In this document: positions 50,519 to 59,209 of the stretch, one piece after another
How the letters are laid out: every line of letters starts with the position of its first letter
Numbering within the stretch: position 1 is the stretch's first letter
Assembly: GCA_002439805.1 (NCBI GenBank)
Contig: DJPQ01000092.1
Location: forward strand, 26,515-90,514
DNA: 64,000 bases
DNA from: Bacteroidales bacterium UBA6408
GTDB taxonomy: Bacteria > Bacteroidota > Bacteroidia > Bacteroidales > UBA932
Direction of reading: 5' to 3'
Notes under the pieces: generated by a model
Seen by the model: only the letters and a program-made list of their open reading frames with translations
Told to the model about the DNA's origin: nothing
The model's database searches: none
Program-made: the position numbers and the translations under genes

Positions 50519-51550
50519 CTATACATAGAACTCGCGGCGGTACTTATATTCTGAACGAAGTTTTTCGAATGAATCCGGATGGAGGCGGAACATGAAGTCG
50601 TCGGTGAAAATGGGATAGTTGTACTGGAAGGTGGCGGCGATTTCACCCTGGCTCATCCCATCTACATTGAGCTTCAGAGGCTGCTCCTCCTGATGGTCGG
50701 AACGCGGGTAGAAGTTATAGAGCTGAACGATTCCGAGATGCCTGGCGACGGCGCGGACAGCCATCGCGGTGCCGTTCTGCTTGCCCTGATAGGAATAGCC
50801 GGCGATGTGCGGAGTCGCTATATCGACCATATCAATCAGTTCCTCATCCACATCCGGTTCATGGTTCCAGGTGTCTATGATTACGGCCCCGAGCTTGGGA
50901 ACATATTCCTTGAGAGCGCGCTCATCCACAACCTCGCCCCGTGAGGCGTTGATGAATACCGCACCCTGGCGCATCTTTGCGAAAAACTTGTCGTTCGCCA
51001 TGAACTTCGTCGTCTCGTCGAGAGGAGTATGCATCGTGACAATCTGGGAGTTTGCAAGGAGAGTGTCAAGGTCACAGAAGCCTTCCGGCCCCTCGGCTTC
51101 GGCGCGGGGCGGGTCGCTGAGCAGGACATTGAAACCGAGCCTGCGTGCCATGGACTCCACCAGAGAGCCTACATGACCGACGCCTATTATGCCCATCGTG
51201 GCGTCCTTCAGCGTTATTGCCTTGCGTGCCGCCACGCCATAGAGCGCGGAGAAAACATACTGGGCCACTCCCCCGGCATTGCAGCCCTGGGCGTTGTGTA
51301 CCTCGATTCCGTGGGCATTGCAATAGTCGAAATCGATGTGGTCCGTGCCTATCGTCGCCGTTGCTATCATCTTCACCCTCGTTCCGTCGAGAAGAGAGGC
51401 GTCGCAGCGCGTCCTTGTCCTTATTATTATGGCGTCGGCATCGACGAGATCCTCACGGGCGATTTCCTTGCCCTCGACGTATGAGACCTCGCAGTAGGGC
51501 TCGAACACGCCCTCCAAAAACGGTATATTCCTGTCAGCAACTATCTTCAT
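50519..51550 (-). CDS. pdxB: Erythronate-4-phosphate dehydrogenase
   Basis: 343 residues. D-2-hydroxyacid dehydrogenase fold: TATIGTDHIDFDYC, NAD motif IIGVGHVGS, catalytic Arg in INASRGEVVDE, Glu nearby, and His in IDTWNHEPD/TPHIAGYS. The PdxB-specific C-terminal domain is present (about 285-343). It acts in the DXP-dependent pyridoxal 5'-phosphate pathway; PLP is needed by GcvPB. Confidence 0.92.
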   Translation of the reverse strand: MKIVADRNIPFLEGVFEPYCEVSYVEGKEIAREDLVDADAIIIRTRTRCDASLLDGTRVKMIATATIGTDHIDFDYCNAHGIEVHNAQGCNAGGVAQYVFSALYGVAARKAITLKDATMGIIGVGHVGSLVESMARRLGFNVLLSDPPRAEAEGPEGFCDLDTLLANSQIVTMHTPLDETTKFMANDKFFAKMRQGAVFINASRGEVVDERALKEYVPKLGAVIIDTWNHEPDVDEELIDMVDIATPHIAGYSYQGKQNGTAMAVRAVARHLGIVQLYNFYPRSDHQEEQPLKLNVDGMSQGEIAATFQYNYPIFTDDFMFRLHPDSFEKLRSEYKYRREFYV

Positions 51551-51627
51551 ATAACTTTAGCCCTCACGCATTTCATACATTCATCATCCCCGTATACATT
51601 CATCATCTCCGCAAACCGGGAAAACTT

Positions 51628-52023
51628 CTATTTCAGCACCAGCGCCTTCACCGGGTCGGAGCCGTCCGCCGGAAGTCCGAAGAACATCGTGTCGGACCGC
51701 AGGGCGCGGTTCAGCTCCGCCAGCAGGATGTCCCTCTGAAAATAGAGCTGGTTGCGCACCATGGACGACGACAGCCCGCAGTAGAGGACGCCCCTCATGA
51801 AATTCGTGCTGAGAGTGTAGGAGGAAACACCCGACACGCTGTTCCATGCCATATAGACCCGGTTGCAGTTCCAGCCCGGCATCAGTCCCGAGTCCCGGAG
51901 ATAAAGCTTCAGCATCGAGCCCAGATTCACGGCCTCGCGACGGCGCAGCGGGTCGCCCTCCGTGGCCTCGCGGCGGCGAATCATCTCCTTTGTGAACTCA
52001 TCCGAATATCCTTTTCCTGCCAT
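51628..52023 (-). CDS. DUF721 (DciA-like) protein
   Basis: 131 residues. The DUF721 core is seen in SSMVRNQLYFQRDILLAELNRAL, with WNSVSGVSSYTLS preceding. Relatives of DciA help load the replicative helicase DnaB in bacteria lacking DnaC; a small DUF721 gene beside recF is common in Bacteroidetes. Transcribed on the minus strand 72 bp after recF and 77 bp before pdxB. Confidence 0.75.
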   Translation of the reverse strand: MAGKGYSDEFTKEMIRRREATEGDPLRRREAVNLGSMLKLYLRDSGLMPGWNCNRVYMAWNSVSGVSSYTLSTNFMRGVLYCGLSSSMVRNQLYFQRDILLAELNRALRSDTMFFGLPADGSDPVKALVLK

Positions 52024-52095
52024 AACCCCATTTGTTCAATCCATCATAACAATCATTCCCGGAACCATACCCTCAAATCCCGGAGGCCGCCGCCC

Positions 52096-53196
52096 TCACT
52101 CCGTCCGTGTGAACACACCCCCGACAGTCTCGAAAAAGGCCCGGTCGTCCGACAGCCCATCGACCAGCGAGGCGAGCCGCACCTTGTTGCTGTCCGTTAT
52201 GAAAATCTGTCCGAAGTCATCGCTGGAAACCATCTCAAGCAGGTTCCTCGTCCGGTTCATGTCCAGCTTGTCGAAGACATCGTCCAGAAGCAGAATCGGA
52301 GCGAATCCGAAGGCCTTGCGCATGAGGTCGAACTGAGCGAGCTTCAGCGCCAGGAGAAACGACTTCTGCTGTCCCTGAGAGCCGCAGCGGCGAATCGGAT
52401 AGCCGTCCATCTCAAAGATAAAGTCGTCCCGCTGGATGCCCACGGTCGTATATTTCATAATCCTGTCCCTCTCCAGCGACTCCTTCAGCAGCTGTTCCAG
52501 CGGAGCCCTGTCTATGTCCGAACGGTAGCGTATCGAAACCGACTCGCCTCCCCCGCTCAGCCTCCGGTAGTACTCGTTCACGGCCTCCGTAAGCGGCCCG
52601 CACAGCTCGGCCCTCTTCCTGTGGATGAAATCCGCGTGCGAGGACATCTTCATGTCTATGATTTCCAGCAGGGTCGCGTCGGAAGCCCCGTCCTTGAGCA
52701 TCCTGTTCCTCTGCGCAAGGAGACGGTTGTATTGCTGAAGGGCAGAGAGATACTCCCGGTCTATCTGTGAAATCACCGCGTTCATGAAGCGCCGTCTCTC
52801 CTCTCCCGAATCGCTGACGAGGGATATGTCGGACGGGGATATTATGACCGTCGGAAGCTTGCCGATATGTTCCGAGATGCGTCCGTAGGGCTTGTCGTCA
52901 CAGCGGAGCTTCTTCTCCTCCCCTTTTTTTACGACGATGGAAAAGCGGTTCTTAAGCGCCGATGGCATCAGGCAGGTCCCCGCAATGGAGAAGCCGTCCT
53001 GTCCGTGGCGGCAGTTGAAGCCGTCGCTGAGCCCGAGAGCGCTCTTTGTCATCGAAAGATAATAGACCGCGTCCAGGAGATTGGTCTTTCCCTCGCCGTT
53101 GTTCCCCCAGATGCAGTTGATTTTCGGGGAGAACGCAAGTTCCTGAAACTCAATGTTCCTGAAATTGGAGATGACTATTTTCTGAAGAATCGGCAT
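52096..53196 (-). CDS. recF: DNA replication and repair protein RecF
   Basis: 366 residues. Walker A is GNNGEGKTNLL (31-41), the ABC-type signature is CGSQGQQKSF and Walker B is PILLLDDVFDKLD. FRNIEFQELAF at the start is typical. RecF loads RecA at gaps with RecO and RecR. The start lies 183 bp from the divergent TPR gene, in an intergenic region with promoters on both strands. Confidence 0.93.
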   Translation of the reverse strand: MPILQKIVISNFRNIEFQELAFSPKINCIWGNNGEGKTNLLDAVYYLSMTKSALGLSDGFNCRHGQDGFSIAGTCLMPSALKNRFSIVVKKGEEKKLRCDDKPYGRISEHIGKLPTVIISPSDISLVSDSGEERRRFMNAVISQIDREYLSALQQYNRLLAQRNRMLKDGASDATLLEIIDMKMSSHADFIHRKRAELCGPLTEAVNEYYRRLSGGGESVSIRYRSDIDRAPLEQLLKESLERDRIMKYTTVGIQRDDFIFEMDGYPIRRCGSQGQQKSFLLALKLAQFDLMRKAFGFAPILLLDDVFDKLDMNRTRNLLEMVSSDDFGQIFITDSNKVRLASLVDGLSDDRAFFETVGGVFTRTE

Positions 53197-53232
53197 AACT
53201 CTCGTCTATAAAACAATATGAAATAAGGAGTG

Positions 53233-53240
53233 CAAAGTTA
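53233..53240 (-). promoter_or_regulatory. Possible -7 element of recF
   Basis: TAACTTTG on the minus strand, 37 bp upstream of the recF ATG; no clear TTG at the right distance. Confidence 0.4.
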
Positions 53241-53289
53241 TGAATTTTCCCGTGAAATTGTCTTTTTCTCGGAATTATGATTCCTATCT

Positions 53290-53320
53290 TTTGAATATTG
53301 GACAATTTTTCATATTTTTG
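53290..53320 (+). promoter_or_regulatory. Promoter of the TPR gene
   Basis: TTTG (53290-53293), a 19-nt spacer and TATTTTTG (53313-53320), about 60 bp upstream of the ATG at 53380. Confidence 0.7.
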
Positions 53321-53379
53321 CGGGCTAAAACGGATGACCGATGTCCGGAAAACACGAATAATATTAAAAAATTATAACA

Positions 53380-54051
53380 ATGTCACAGGTAAACAAGAAT
53401 GCGGAAAATGCAGAGACGGTCGTCAATGCTGTTTCCAAGACCGACGAGTTCTTCAATAAGAACAAGAAGCTGCTCATCGGGCTCCTCACTGTCGTAGTCG
53501 TCATCGCGGCAGGCTCATACTGCTTCTACAAATTCTATTGGCAGGCCGCCGTTGAAGAGGCCAAGTCTCAGGTAGTTATCGCCGAGAGGAACTTCAACGC
53601 CGAAAACTGGGAAACTGCCCTCAACGGCGACGGGGACAACCTCGGATTCGTGCAGATTATCGACCAGTATGGAGCCAAGGGAGGCGACGCCGTCTATTAC
53701 TACGCCGGAGTCTGCGAACTCAAGCTCAAGAACTACGAGGACGCCATTGAGTATCTCAACCAGTACAAGGGAGGCGACGATTTCCTCGCGCCGCGTGCAA
53801 TAGCCTGCAAAGGTGACGCATACGTAGGCCTTCAGGAATACGACAAGGCTCTTGACTGCTTCGAGAAGGCCGCGGCAAAGAAGGACAATGTCTTCGCCGC
53901 CGGCTATCTCATGAAGGCCGCAGCCGTCTGCGAGAAGCTCGGAAACGACGACAAGGCGCTTGCCCTCTACAAGAAGGTTAAGGACCAGTATCCTAACTCC
54001 ATCGAGGGGCGCGAGATTGACAAGTATATCAGCCGCATCGAAAACAAGTAA
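53380..54051 (+). CDS. Membrane-anchored tetratricopeptide repeat protein
   Basis: 223 residues. One N-terminal membrane helix (about 34-52) after a short cytoplasmic segment is followed by a TPR-rich region (about 65-220; for example GDAVYYYAGVCELKLKNYED and NDDKALALYKKVKDQYPN). It resembles the YfgM-like TPR proteins common beside recF in Bacteroidetes, which suggests a periplasmic scaffolding role. Function is not established. A hairpin terminator follows, then yebC. Confidence 0.8.
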   Translation: MSQVNKNAENAETVVNAVSKTDEFFNKNKKLLIGLLTVVVVIAAGSYCFYKFYWQAAVEEAKSQVVIAERNFNAENWETALNGDGDNLGFVQIIDQYGAKGGDAVYYYAGVCELKLKNYEDAIEYLNQYKGGDDFLAPRAIACKGDAYVGLQEYDKALDCFEKAAAKKDNVFAAGYLMKAAAVCEKLGNDDKALALYKKVKDQYPNSIEGREIDKYISRIENK

Positions 54052-54063
54052 AAAAAATAAGGG

Positions 54064-54088
54064 GAGGGGCTTGAACACCCCTCTTTTT
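54064..54088 (+). terminator. Terminator between the TPR gene and yebC
   Basis: Stem GAGGGG / CCCCTC (54064-54069 and 54078-54083) with an 8-nt loop, then TTTTT. Confidence 0.75.
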
Positions 54089-54112
54089 GTGCAATTTTGA
54101 ATAAAGAAAACA

Positions 54113-54120
54113 TACTTTTG
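54113..54120 (+). promoter_or_regulatory. -7-like element just before yebC
   Basis: TACTTTTG ends 4 bp before the yebC ATG, and the TTTG candidates upstream are at off-consensus spacing (13 or 23 nt). It could give a leaderless transcript; alternatively yebC is read through from upstream. Confidence 0.3.
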
Positions 54121-54124
54121 AAAT

Positions 54125-54868
54125 ATGGGAAGAGCATTTGAGTTCCGCAAGGAAAGGAAGTTCAAGAGATGGGGCCATATGGCCAAGACATTCACCAAAA
54201 TCGGAAAGGAAATCACCATTGCCGTGAAGCAGGGCGGTCATGACGTTACCGGAAACCCGCGTCTGCGCGCGCTCATACAGACGGCAAGGTCGGAGAATAT
54301 GCCTAAGGAGAACATCGAGAGGGCAATAAAGAGGGCTTCGGAAAAGGATCAGGCGGACTACAAGGAGGTTGTTCTCGAAGGACGCGCACCTCACGGAATC
54401 GCCGTTCTCGTCGAGGCGGCGACTGACAACAACAACAGGACTGTCGCCAATGTCCGTTCATACTTCACCAAGTTCGGAGGCTCGCTCGGGACATCCGGCA
54501 GCGTCGAGTATCTCTTCGACCACAAGTCGATGTTCCGCATCAAGGACAACGGCAAGATTGACCTTGAGGAACTTGAACTCGAACTGATTGACCTCGGGGT
54601 TGACGAGGTCTTTGAGGAGGAGAACGAGGACGAGGAGAAGGAGATTGTGATTTATGGCGAATACACAGCGTTCAACGCCATCCAGAAGTACATTGAGGAT
54701 CACGGCTATGAGCTGATTTCCGCCGAGTTCACCCGCATCCCGAACTGCGAGCTTGTGGAGGTTTCTCCGGAGGACCGCGCCGAGGTAAACAAGCTCATCG
54801 AGAAAATCGAGGAGGATGATGATGTGCAGAATGTTTATCACACCATGAAGGAAGATGCGGATGATTAG
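54125..54868 (+). CDS. yebC: YebC/PmpR-family transcriptional regulator or translation factor
   Basis: 247 residues. MGRAFEFRKERKFKRWGHMA at the start, NPRLRALIQTARSENMPKEN and the EVVLEGRAPHGIAVLVEAATDNNNRT block are characteristic. Some members regulate transcription and others relieve ribosome stalling; the activity here cannot be decided from sequence. The second domain has an acidic run EEENEDEEKE. The standard start confirms the ATG at 54125. Confidence 0.92.
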   Translation: MGRAFEFRKERKFKRWGHMAKTFTKIGKEITIAVKQGGHDVTGNPRLRALIQTARSENMPKENIERAIKRASEKDQADYKEVVLEGRAPHGIAVLVEAATDNNNRTVANVRSYFTKFGGSLGTSGSVEYLFDHKSMFRIKDNGKIDLEELELELIDLGVDEVFEEENEDEEKEIVIYGEYTAFNAIQKYIEDHGYELISAEFTRIPNCELVEVSPEDRAEVNKLIEKIEEDDDVQNVYHTMKEDADD

Positions 54869-54975
54869 AATATAGGCGATCTACTTCGTTACTCCGGGGT
54901 TTCCAAATCCTCACAACCAAAAGGTTGCTGCGGTTTGAGAACCCCGGAGTGCCTTGTATCTCATCCTCTATTCTG
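54868..54975 (-). repeat. Structured repeat element, copy 3 (between yebC and the carboxylesterase gene)
   Basis: On the minus strand: 5' box GATACAAGGC, arm ACTCCGGGGTT pairing with AACCCCGGAGT, core hairpin GCAACC-TTTT-GGTTGT followed by GAGGATTT, then 3' box AACGAAGTAGATCGCCT. The arms share no sequence with the other two copies but preserve the fold. Located after two convergently read genes. Confidence 0.72.
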
Positions 54976-55044
54976 AATCTTCCATCCAAGTTTTTTTTGT
55001 CGTCCGCCACACAATGAAGTTACGCACAATGCGTAACACATCGC

Positions 55045-56607
55045 TTACAAAATTTCGTTATTCTTGGGAAATTCCCCGCTGCGGGCAAATTCTGTCCAGA
55101 GACGCTGTATGACGGAGCTGTTGCCGTCGAACTCTCCTCGTGTCATTCCGCGAAGCATCTCGGCCTCGGTCCAGTCCCCATAGTTCCCGAGCAGGAAAGG
55201 CAGCTCGATGCTGTGGCAGGCGCCGAGTTCCGAGCCTTGAGGATGCCAGCCGATGCAGTAGGTACTCGCCTCTATCCCTGCGGCGCGGAGCTTCGCGGCA
55301 TAGCGCAGCGTGGGCTTACGGAATATCATGTCCGTCAGGAGCTTGACCAAGGGGCGGCGCAGAGGGGTTTTCCAGAGAAAGCCTGCCCATTTGCGGATGT
55401 ATGGCGATGCGTCGTCCGCGTTGTAGCCGAGCAGGACTCGGAAACGGCATTTCCCGTCCGAGGACGGAGTCCCGACCGGAGGAATCCTCATGCAGTCCCG
55501 GAGCACCGGCAGGAATATCAGCCCTAGCCTCATTGACTTCACGGCATCCTGCGCAGCGATAATCTGCTCAAGTGTCACGCCATTCCCCGCGATTGCCGCA
55601 TCAAGACACCTCTCCCTGCGCTCCCGAGCCGTTTCTCCCGGCTCGTTTCCAAGTCCGGCAATTTCAGAGAGTTTGTCGAGAAAGGCATCCGTAACCTTAG
55701 CCGCAGCTTTCGGAGTTATCGTGTTTCCGAGCGGAGGAGACTGGAGTATCGCCCTGTGGAACAGCGGCTCTCCCCCGAAGCGTGGAACATTTGTAACCTG
55801 TTCCACATCGTCCGCCGAGGCAATCAGCGACGCTATGGAGTGCGCCCCGGCAGACTGACCGAAAACGGTGACATTGTCCGGGTCGCCGCCGAAAGAGGCG
55901 ATATGCCGGCGAATCCAGCGCAGAGCCGTTTTCTGATCCTCCAGACCGAGATTCGCAATCCCCTTTTCCGGCATCCACATATATCCCTCAGCCCCAAGAC
56001 GATAGGAAATCTTCACAACGATGACATTCCCGGCCTGTGCCAGTCGCGAAACGTCATAGCGATGGTCCTCGCTGCCCCCGGTAAGGTAAAAACCGCCGTG
56101 AATCCACACCATCACAGGCAGCCGCCCATGCTCTTCTCTCTGTCCTTTTTTTTCCGACGCCCCAAATTCTACCCCAGGGTCACAATTCTCCTTAGTTTCC
56201 AGAGGTTTTTCATCAGAGCCAATATTCTTCTCAGCAGCCCCCGGCACGGTCACGGACAGACAAAGTTCCCCCTCACGCATCTCCAGTCCGGAATCAGGGC
56301 CGAGCTGCCCCAGCAGATGCGAGAGGTTCTGCGGGCAGACGCAGCCATATTTCCGGGCATCATAAACACCGCCGGGTTCAGGGCTCGTGTCCCCGCAGGA
56401 ATCCGAAGTTCCACGGGATGTACCGCCGGCAGGCCCGCATCCCCAAGGCTTCGCCTCCGCCGGCATCCCGAAACGCTCATACCTCGCATAGACAATCCCC
56501 CGGAACACCGCCGCCCCGTTCTCCGTCTTCACTCCGATGAAATGTCCGTCTGCACTTTTTGCATACTGTCCGTCTGCACTTGCCACGCCATCAATTTCCG
56601 AACACAT
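55045..56607 (-). CDS. Type B carboxylesterase
   Basis: 520 residues from the ATG at 56607; a GTG eight codons upstream is possible. Oxyanion hole WIHGGFYLTGG, nucleophile VFGQSAGAHS (GQSAG), and catalytic His in LGACHSIELPFLLG, all typical of type B esterases. There is no signal peptide, so it is predicted cytoplasmic, which is unusual in the family. An insertion of about 35 charged residues (DNA about 56128-56232, EKNIGSDEK to GQREEH) precedes the core sheet. Substrate unknown. Confidence 0.85.
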   Translation of the reverse strand: MCSEIDGVASADGQYAKSADGHFIGVKTENGAAVFRGIVYARYERFGMPAEAKPWGCGPAGGTSRGTSDSCGDTSPEPGGVYDARKYGCVCPQNLSHLLGQLGPDSGLEMREGELCLSVTVPGAAEKNIGSDEKPLETKENCDPGVEFGASEKKGQREEHGRLPVMVWIHGGFYLTGGSEDHRYDVSRLAQAGNVIVVKISYRLGAEGYMWMPEKGIANLGLEDQKTALRWIRRHIASFGGDPDNVTVFGQSAGAHSIASLIASADDVEQVTNVPRFGGEPLFHRAILQSPPLGNTITPKAAAKVTDAFLDKLSEIAGLGNEPGETARERRERCLDAAIAGNGVTLEQIIAAQDAVKSMRLGLIFLPVLRDCMRIPPVGTPSSDGKCRFRVLLGYNADDASPYIRKWAGFLWKTPLRRPLVKLLTDMIFRKPTLRYAAKLRAAGIEASTYCIGWHPQGSELGACHSIELPFLLGNYGDWTEAEMLRGMTRGEFDGNSSVIQRLWTEFARSGEFPKNNEIL

Positions 56608-56672
56608 GATTAAATATTCATTTTTGAACACACAAATTTACAAAAGCATTTCTGAAAGCCGCAAAAAAGTTT

Positions 56673-56680
56673 TAACTTTG
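56673..56680 (+). promoter_or_regulatory. Possible promoter element of the methylmalonyl-CoA decarboxylase operon
   Basis: TAACTTTG 48 bp upstream of the ATG at 56729. The -33 region is weak (TCTG about 18 nt upstream). Confidence 0.45.
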
Positions 56681-56728
56681 GAGGTTTAATTGGAGTTTGC
56701 ATTCCAGATCAAAAAATTTGAACCTGAC

Positions 56729-58291
56729 ATGAGCATCCAGACGGAAAAGATTGAAGAACTCGTCGAGAAGAGGGAAGTCGCCCGGCTCGGCGGCGGACAG
56801 GCGAGGATAGATGCCCAGCATTCCAAGGGCAAACTCACCGCCAGAGAAAGAATTGCACTGCTGCTTGACGAAGGCAGCTTTGAAGAATACGATATGTTCG
56901 TGCACCACCGCTGCCACAATTTCGGGATGGACAAGGTTCATTTCGACGGGGACGGGGTCGTGACCGGGCAGGGGACCATCGACGGCAGGGTCGTATATGT
57001 GTTCGCCCAGGACTTCACCGTGACCGGAGGCTCGCTTTCGGAGACTATGGCTCAGAAAATCTGCAAGGTCATGGACATGGCGGTGCGCAACGGGGCTCCG
57101 TGCATCGGGCTCAACGACTCGGGCGGAGCGAGGATTCAGGAAGGAGTGAGCTCACTGGCCGGCTTCGGGGAGATATTTGAAAGGAACATCCTGTCCTCCG
57201 GCGTGATTCCCCAGATTTCGGGAATATTCGGCCCGTGCGCCGGCGGGGCGGTCTATTCGCCTGCCCTCACGGACTTCAACATAATGGTTCAGAACACGTC
57301 CTATATGTTCCTCACCGGCCCCGCCGTCGTCAAGAGCGTCACAGGGGAAGTCGTCACTCAGGAGCAGCTCGGAGGGGCGTCCGTCCATGCGACAAAGAGC
57401 GGAGTGGCGCATTTCGCGGCAGAGAACGAGCAGGAGGGTCTGAGGCTCATACGCGAGCTCATAGGTTTCATCCCGTCAAACAGCCGGGAACACGCGCCTG
57501 AAAGGCCTACGGCCGACCCTTACAACCGTGTGGATTACGCCCTCAACAGCATAATCCCGGACAATCCGAACAAGGCATACGACATGTACGGAGTCATCGG
57601 CTCAATCGTCGATGACGGACAGTTCCTCGAAGTCCACAAGGGCTGGGCGAAGAACATAATCATAGGTTTCGCGCACATGGGCGGCAAGTCCGTCGGAATC
57701 GTGGCGAACCAGCCGAAGATACTCGCCGGCGTGCTCGACATCAACGCCGCGCGCAAGGCCGCGCGCTTTGTCCGCTTCTGTGATGCGTTCAACATCCCGC
57801 TCGTGACGCTCGTCGATGTTCCCGGCTTCCTCTGCGGGACCCAGCAGGAGTACGGCGGCATCATCGCGAACGGAGCCAAGCTCCTCTATGCCTACGGGGA
57901 GGCAACCGTGCCGAAGATTACCGTGACCCTGCGCAAGAGCTACGGCGGGGCGCACATCGTGATGAGCTGCAAGCAGCTGCGCGGAGACGTCAACTATGCC
58001 TGGCCGAGCGCGAACATCGCCGTGATGGGAGCGGACGGAGCCGTTGAAATCCTCTACTCCAAGGAACTCAAGGCAATCGAAGACCCGGCGAAAAGGTCTG
58101 AACTCAAGGAGGAGAAGAAAAAGGAATATGACGACCTGTTCTGCAATCCGTACTATGCGGCGTCGTTCGGATATATCGATGACGTCATCGAACCGGCCAA
58201 CACCCGTTTCCGGGTCATCCGGGCTCTGGTTCAGCTGGAGAACAAAAAGGTCGATAACCCTGTGCGCAAGCACGACAACCTCCCGATGTAG
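56729..58291 (+). CDS. mmdA: Acyl-CoA carboxyltransferase (methylmalonyl-CoA decarboxylase alpha subunit)
   Basis: 520 residues from ATG 56729; a TTG at 56690 would lie at the predicted start of transcription. Carboxyltransferase motifs: LNDSGGARIQEGVSSL with GGAR for the acyl-CoA oxyanion hole, GPCAGGAVYSPALTDF, and VPGFLCGTQQEYGGIIANGA in the C-domain. The same family covers propionyl-CoA carboxylase beta. The following oadG-, biotin-carrier- and oadB-like genes favour the Na+-translocating decarboxylase. Role: decarboxylation of (S)-methylmalonyl-CoA on the way to propionate. Confidence 0.92.
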   Translation: MSIQTEKIEELVEKREVARLGGGQARIDAQHSKGKLTARERIALLLDEGSFEEYDMFVHHRCHNFGMDKVHFDGDGVVTGQGTIDGRVVYVFAQDFTVTGGSLSETMAQKICKVMDMAVRNGAPCIGLNDSGGARIQEGVSSLAGFGEIFERNILSSGVIPQISGIFGPCAGGAVYSPALTDFNIMVQNTSYMFLTGPAVVKSVTGEVVTQEQLGGASVHATKSGVAHFAAENEQEGLRLIRELIGFIPSNSREHAPERPTADPYNRVDYALNSIIPDNPNKAYDMYGVIGSIVDDGQFLEVHKGWAKNIIIGFAHMGGKSVGIVANQPKILAGVLDINAARKAARFVRFCDAFNIPLVTLVDVPGFLCGTQQEYGGIIANGAKLLYAYGEATVPKITVTLRKSYGGAHIVMSCKQLRGDVNYAWPSANIAVMGADGAVEILYSKELKAIEDPAKRSELKEEKKKEYDDLFCNPYYAASFGYIDDVIEPANTRFRVIRALVQLENKKVDNPVRKHDNLPM

Positions 58292-58329
58292 AACAGGTTA
58301 CACAATGGTAATGGAAAAGGCTTCGTGAC

Positions 58330-58644
58330 ATGAAATTCGGACTCATACTTACGCTTACCTCAGTTCTGGTCGTGTTCTTCGCCCTGACGGTGCTCTATTT
58401 CTGCTATTCGGGGATAGGCAAGGCTCTGAACACGGACTGGAAAGGGTGGTTCCGCAGACGCGGCGAGGGTTCGGATTGCGACGGGAAGATGCCCCCGGAG
58501 GTCGCTGCGGCGGTGGCAATGGCGCTCGAAAGGGAGCTTGTGCCGGAGGACGAGGTCGCGGCAGCAATTTCTATGGCCCTTGAGGCCGAGGGGTATGGAG
58601 AGGTGCATGACGTCGAGAGCTATGTGATAACGATAAGAAGATGA
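58330..58644 (+). CDS. OadG/MmdD-like small membrane subunit
   Basis: 104 residues. One membrane helix (about 5-28) followed by a charged linker with Glu/Asp and Ala runs, as in the delta/gamma subunits that hold Na+-pumping decarboxylases together. The stop overlaps an ATG of the next frame (ATGA at 58641-58644). It lies 38 bp after mmdA. Confidence 0.75.
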   Translation: MKFGLILTLTSVLVVFFALTVLYFCYSGIGKALNTDWKGWFRRRGEGSDCDGKMPPEVAAAVAMALERELVPEDEVAAAISMALEAEGYGEVHDVESYVITIRR

Positions 58645-58700
58645 CGCCGGCATCCGAGGAAACTAAGTTGAAAATTACGGGATATAAACGCCACAGGATT

Positions 58701-59183
58701 ATGGGAAAATATAATTTCAGAATTAACGGACACGACTATGACGTCGAGGTCAATTCGGTGGAAAACGGAGTCGCTGACGTGACGGTGAACGGAACCGGCT
58801 ATAAGGTCGAACTCGGCTCCGCGCAGGCGGTCACGGCCGGGGATTGCGGGAAAATGCCGCAGCCTGTGCATAAGGCTGCCTCTCAGACCGCTGCCGAGCC
58901 TTCCGGGACAGCTTCCGCACAGTCAGTAGCGCCTCCAGTGCAGGCTCCGTCCCCACAGCCGTCGGGCAAGGGCGAAACCGTCACCTCTCCCCTCCCCGGC
59001 GTGATTCTCGACATAAGGGTCAAGGTCGGAGACAGCGTGAAGGCCGGTCAGACAGTCGCGGTACTGGAGGCGATGAAGATGGAAAACGAGATTGAGGCCT
59101 CCGTCAGCGGCACGGTGACTGCCGTGAGCGCGGCAAAGGGGGACTCGGTGCTTGAAGGAGCGGCAATAGTAACGATAGGATAA
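58701..59183 (+). CDS. Biotin carboxyl carrier subunit of the decarboxylase (MmdC-like)
   Basis: 160 residues from ATG 58701 (MGKYNFRINGHDYDVEV), the usual opening of the family; the ATG at 58641 coupled to the upstream stop would add 20 residues. Biotin-attachment Lys is in VLEAMKMENEIEA. A Pro/Ala/Ser/Gln-rich linker (about 60-90) joins the N-terminal domain to the biotinyl domain. It carries CO2 from the carboxyltransferase to the membrane subunit. Confidence 0.87.
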   Translation: MGKYNFRINGHDYDVEVNSVENGVADVTVNGTGYKVELGSAQAVTAGDCGKMPQPVHKAASQTAAEPSGTASAQSVAPPVQAPSPQPSGKGETVTSPLPGVILDIRVKVGDSVKAGQTVAVLEAMKMENEIEASVSGTVTAVSAAKGDSVLEGAAIVTIG

Positions 59184-59209
59184 GTCAAGAACGGAACAAG
59201 CATAAGCCC

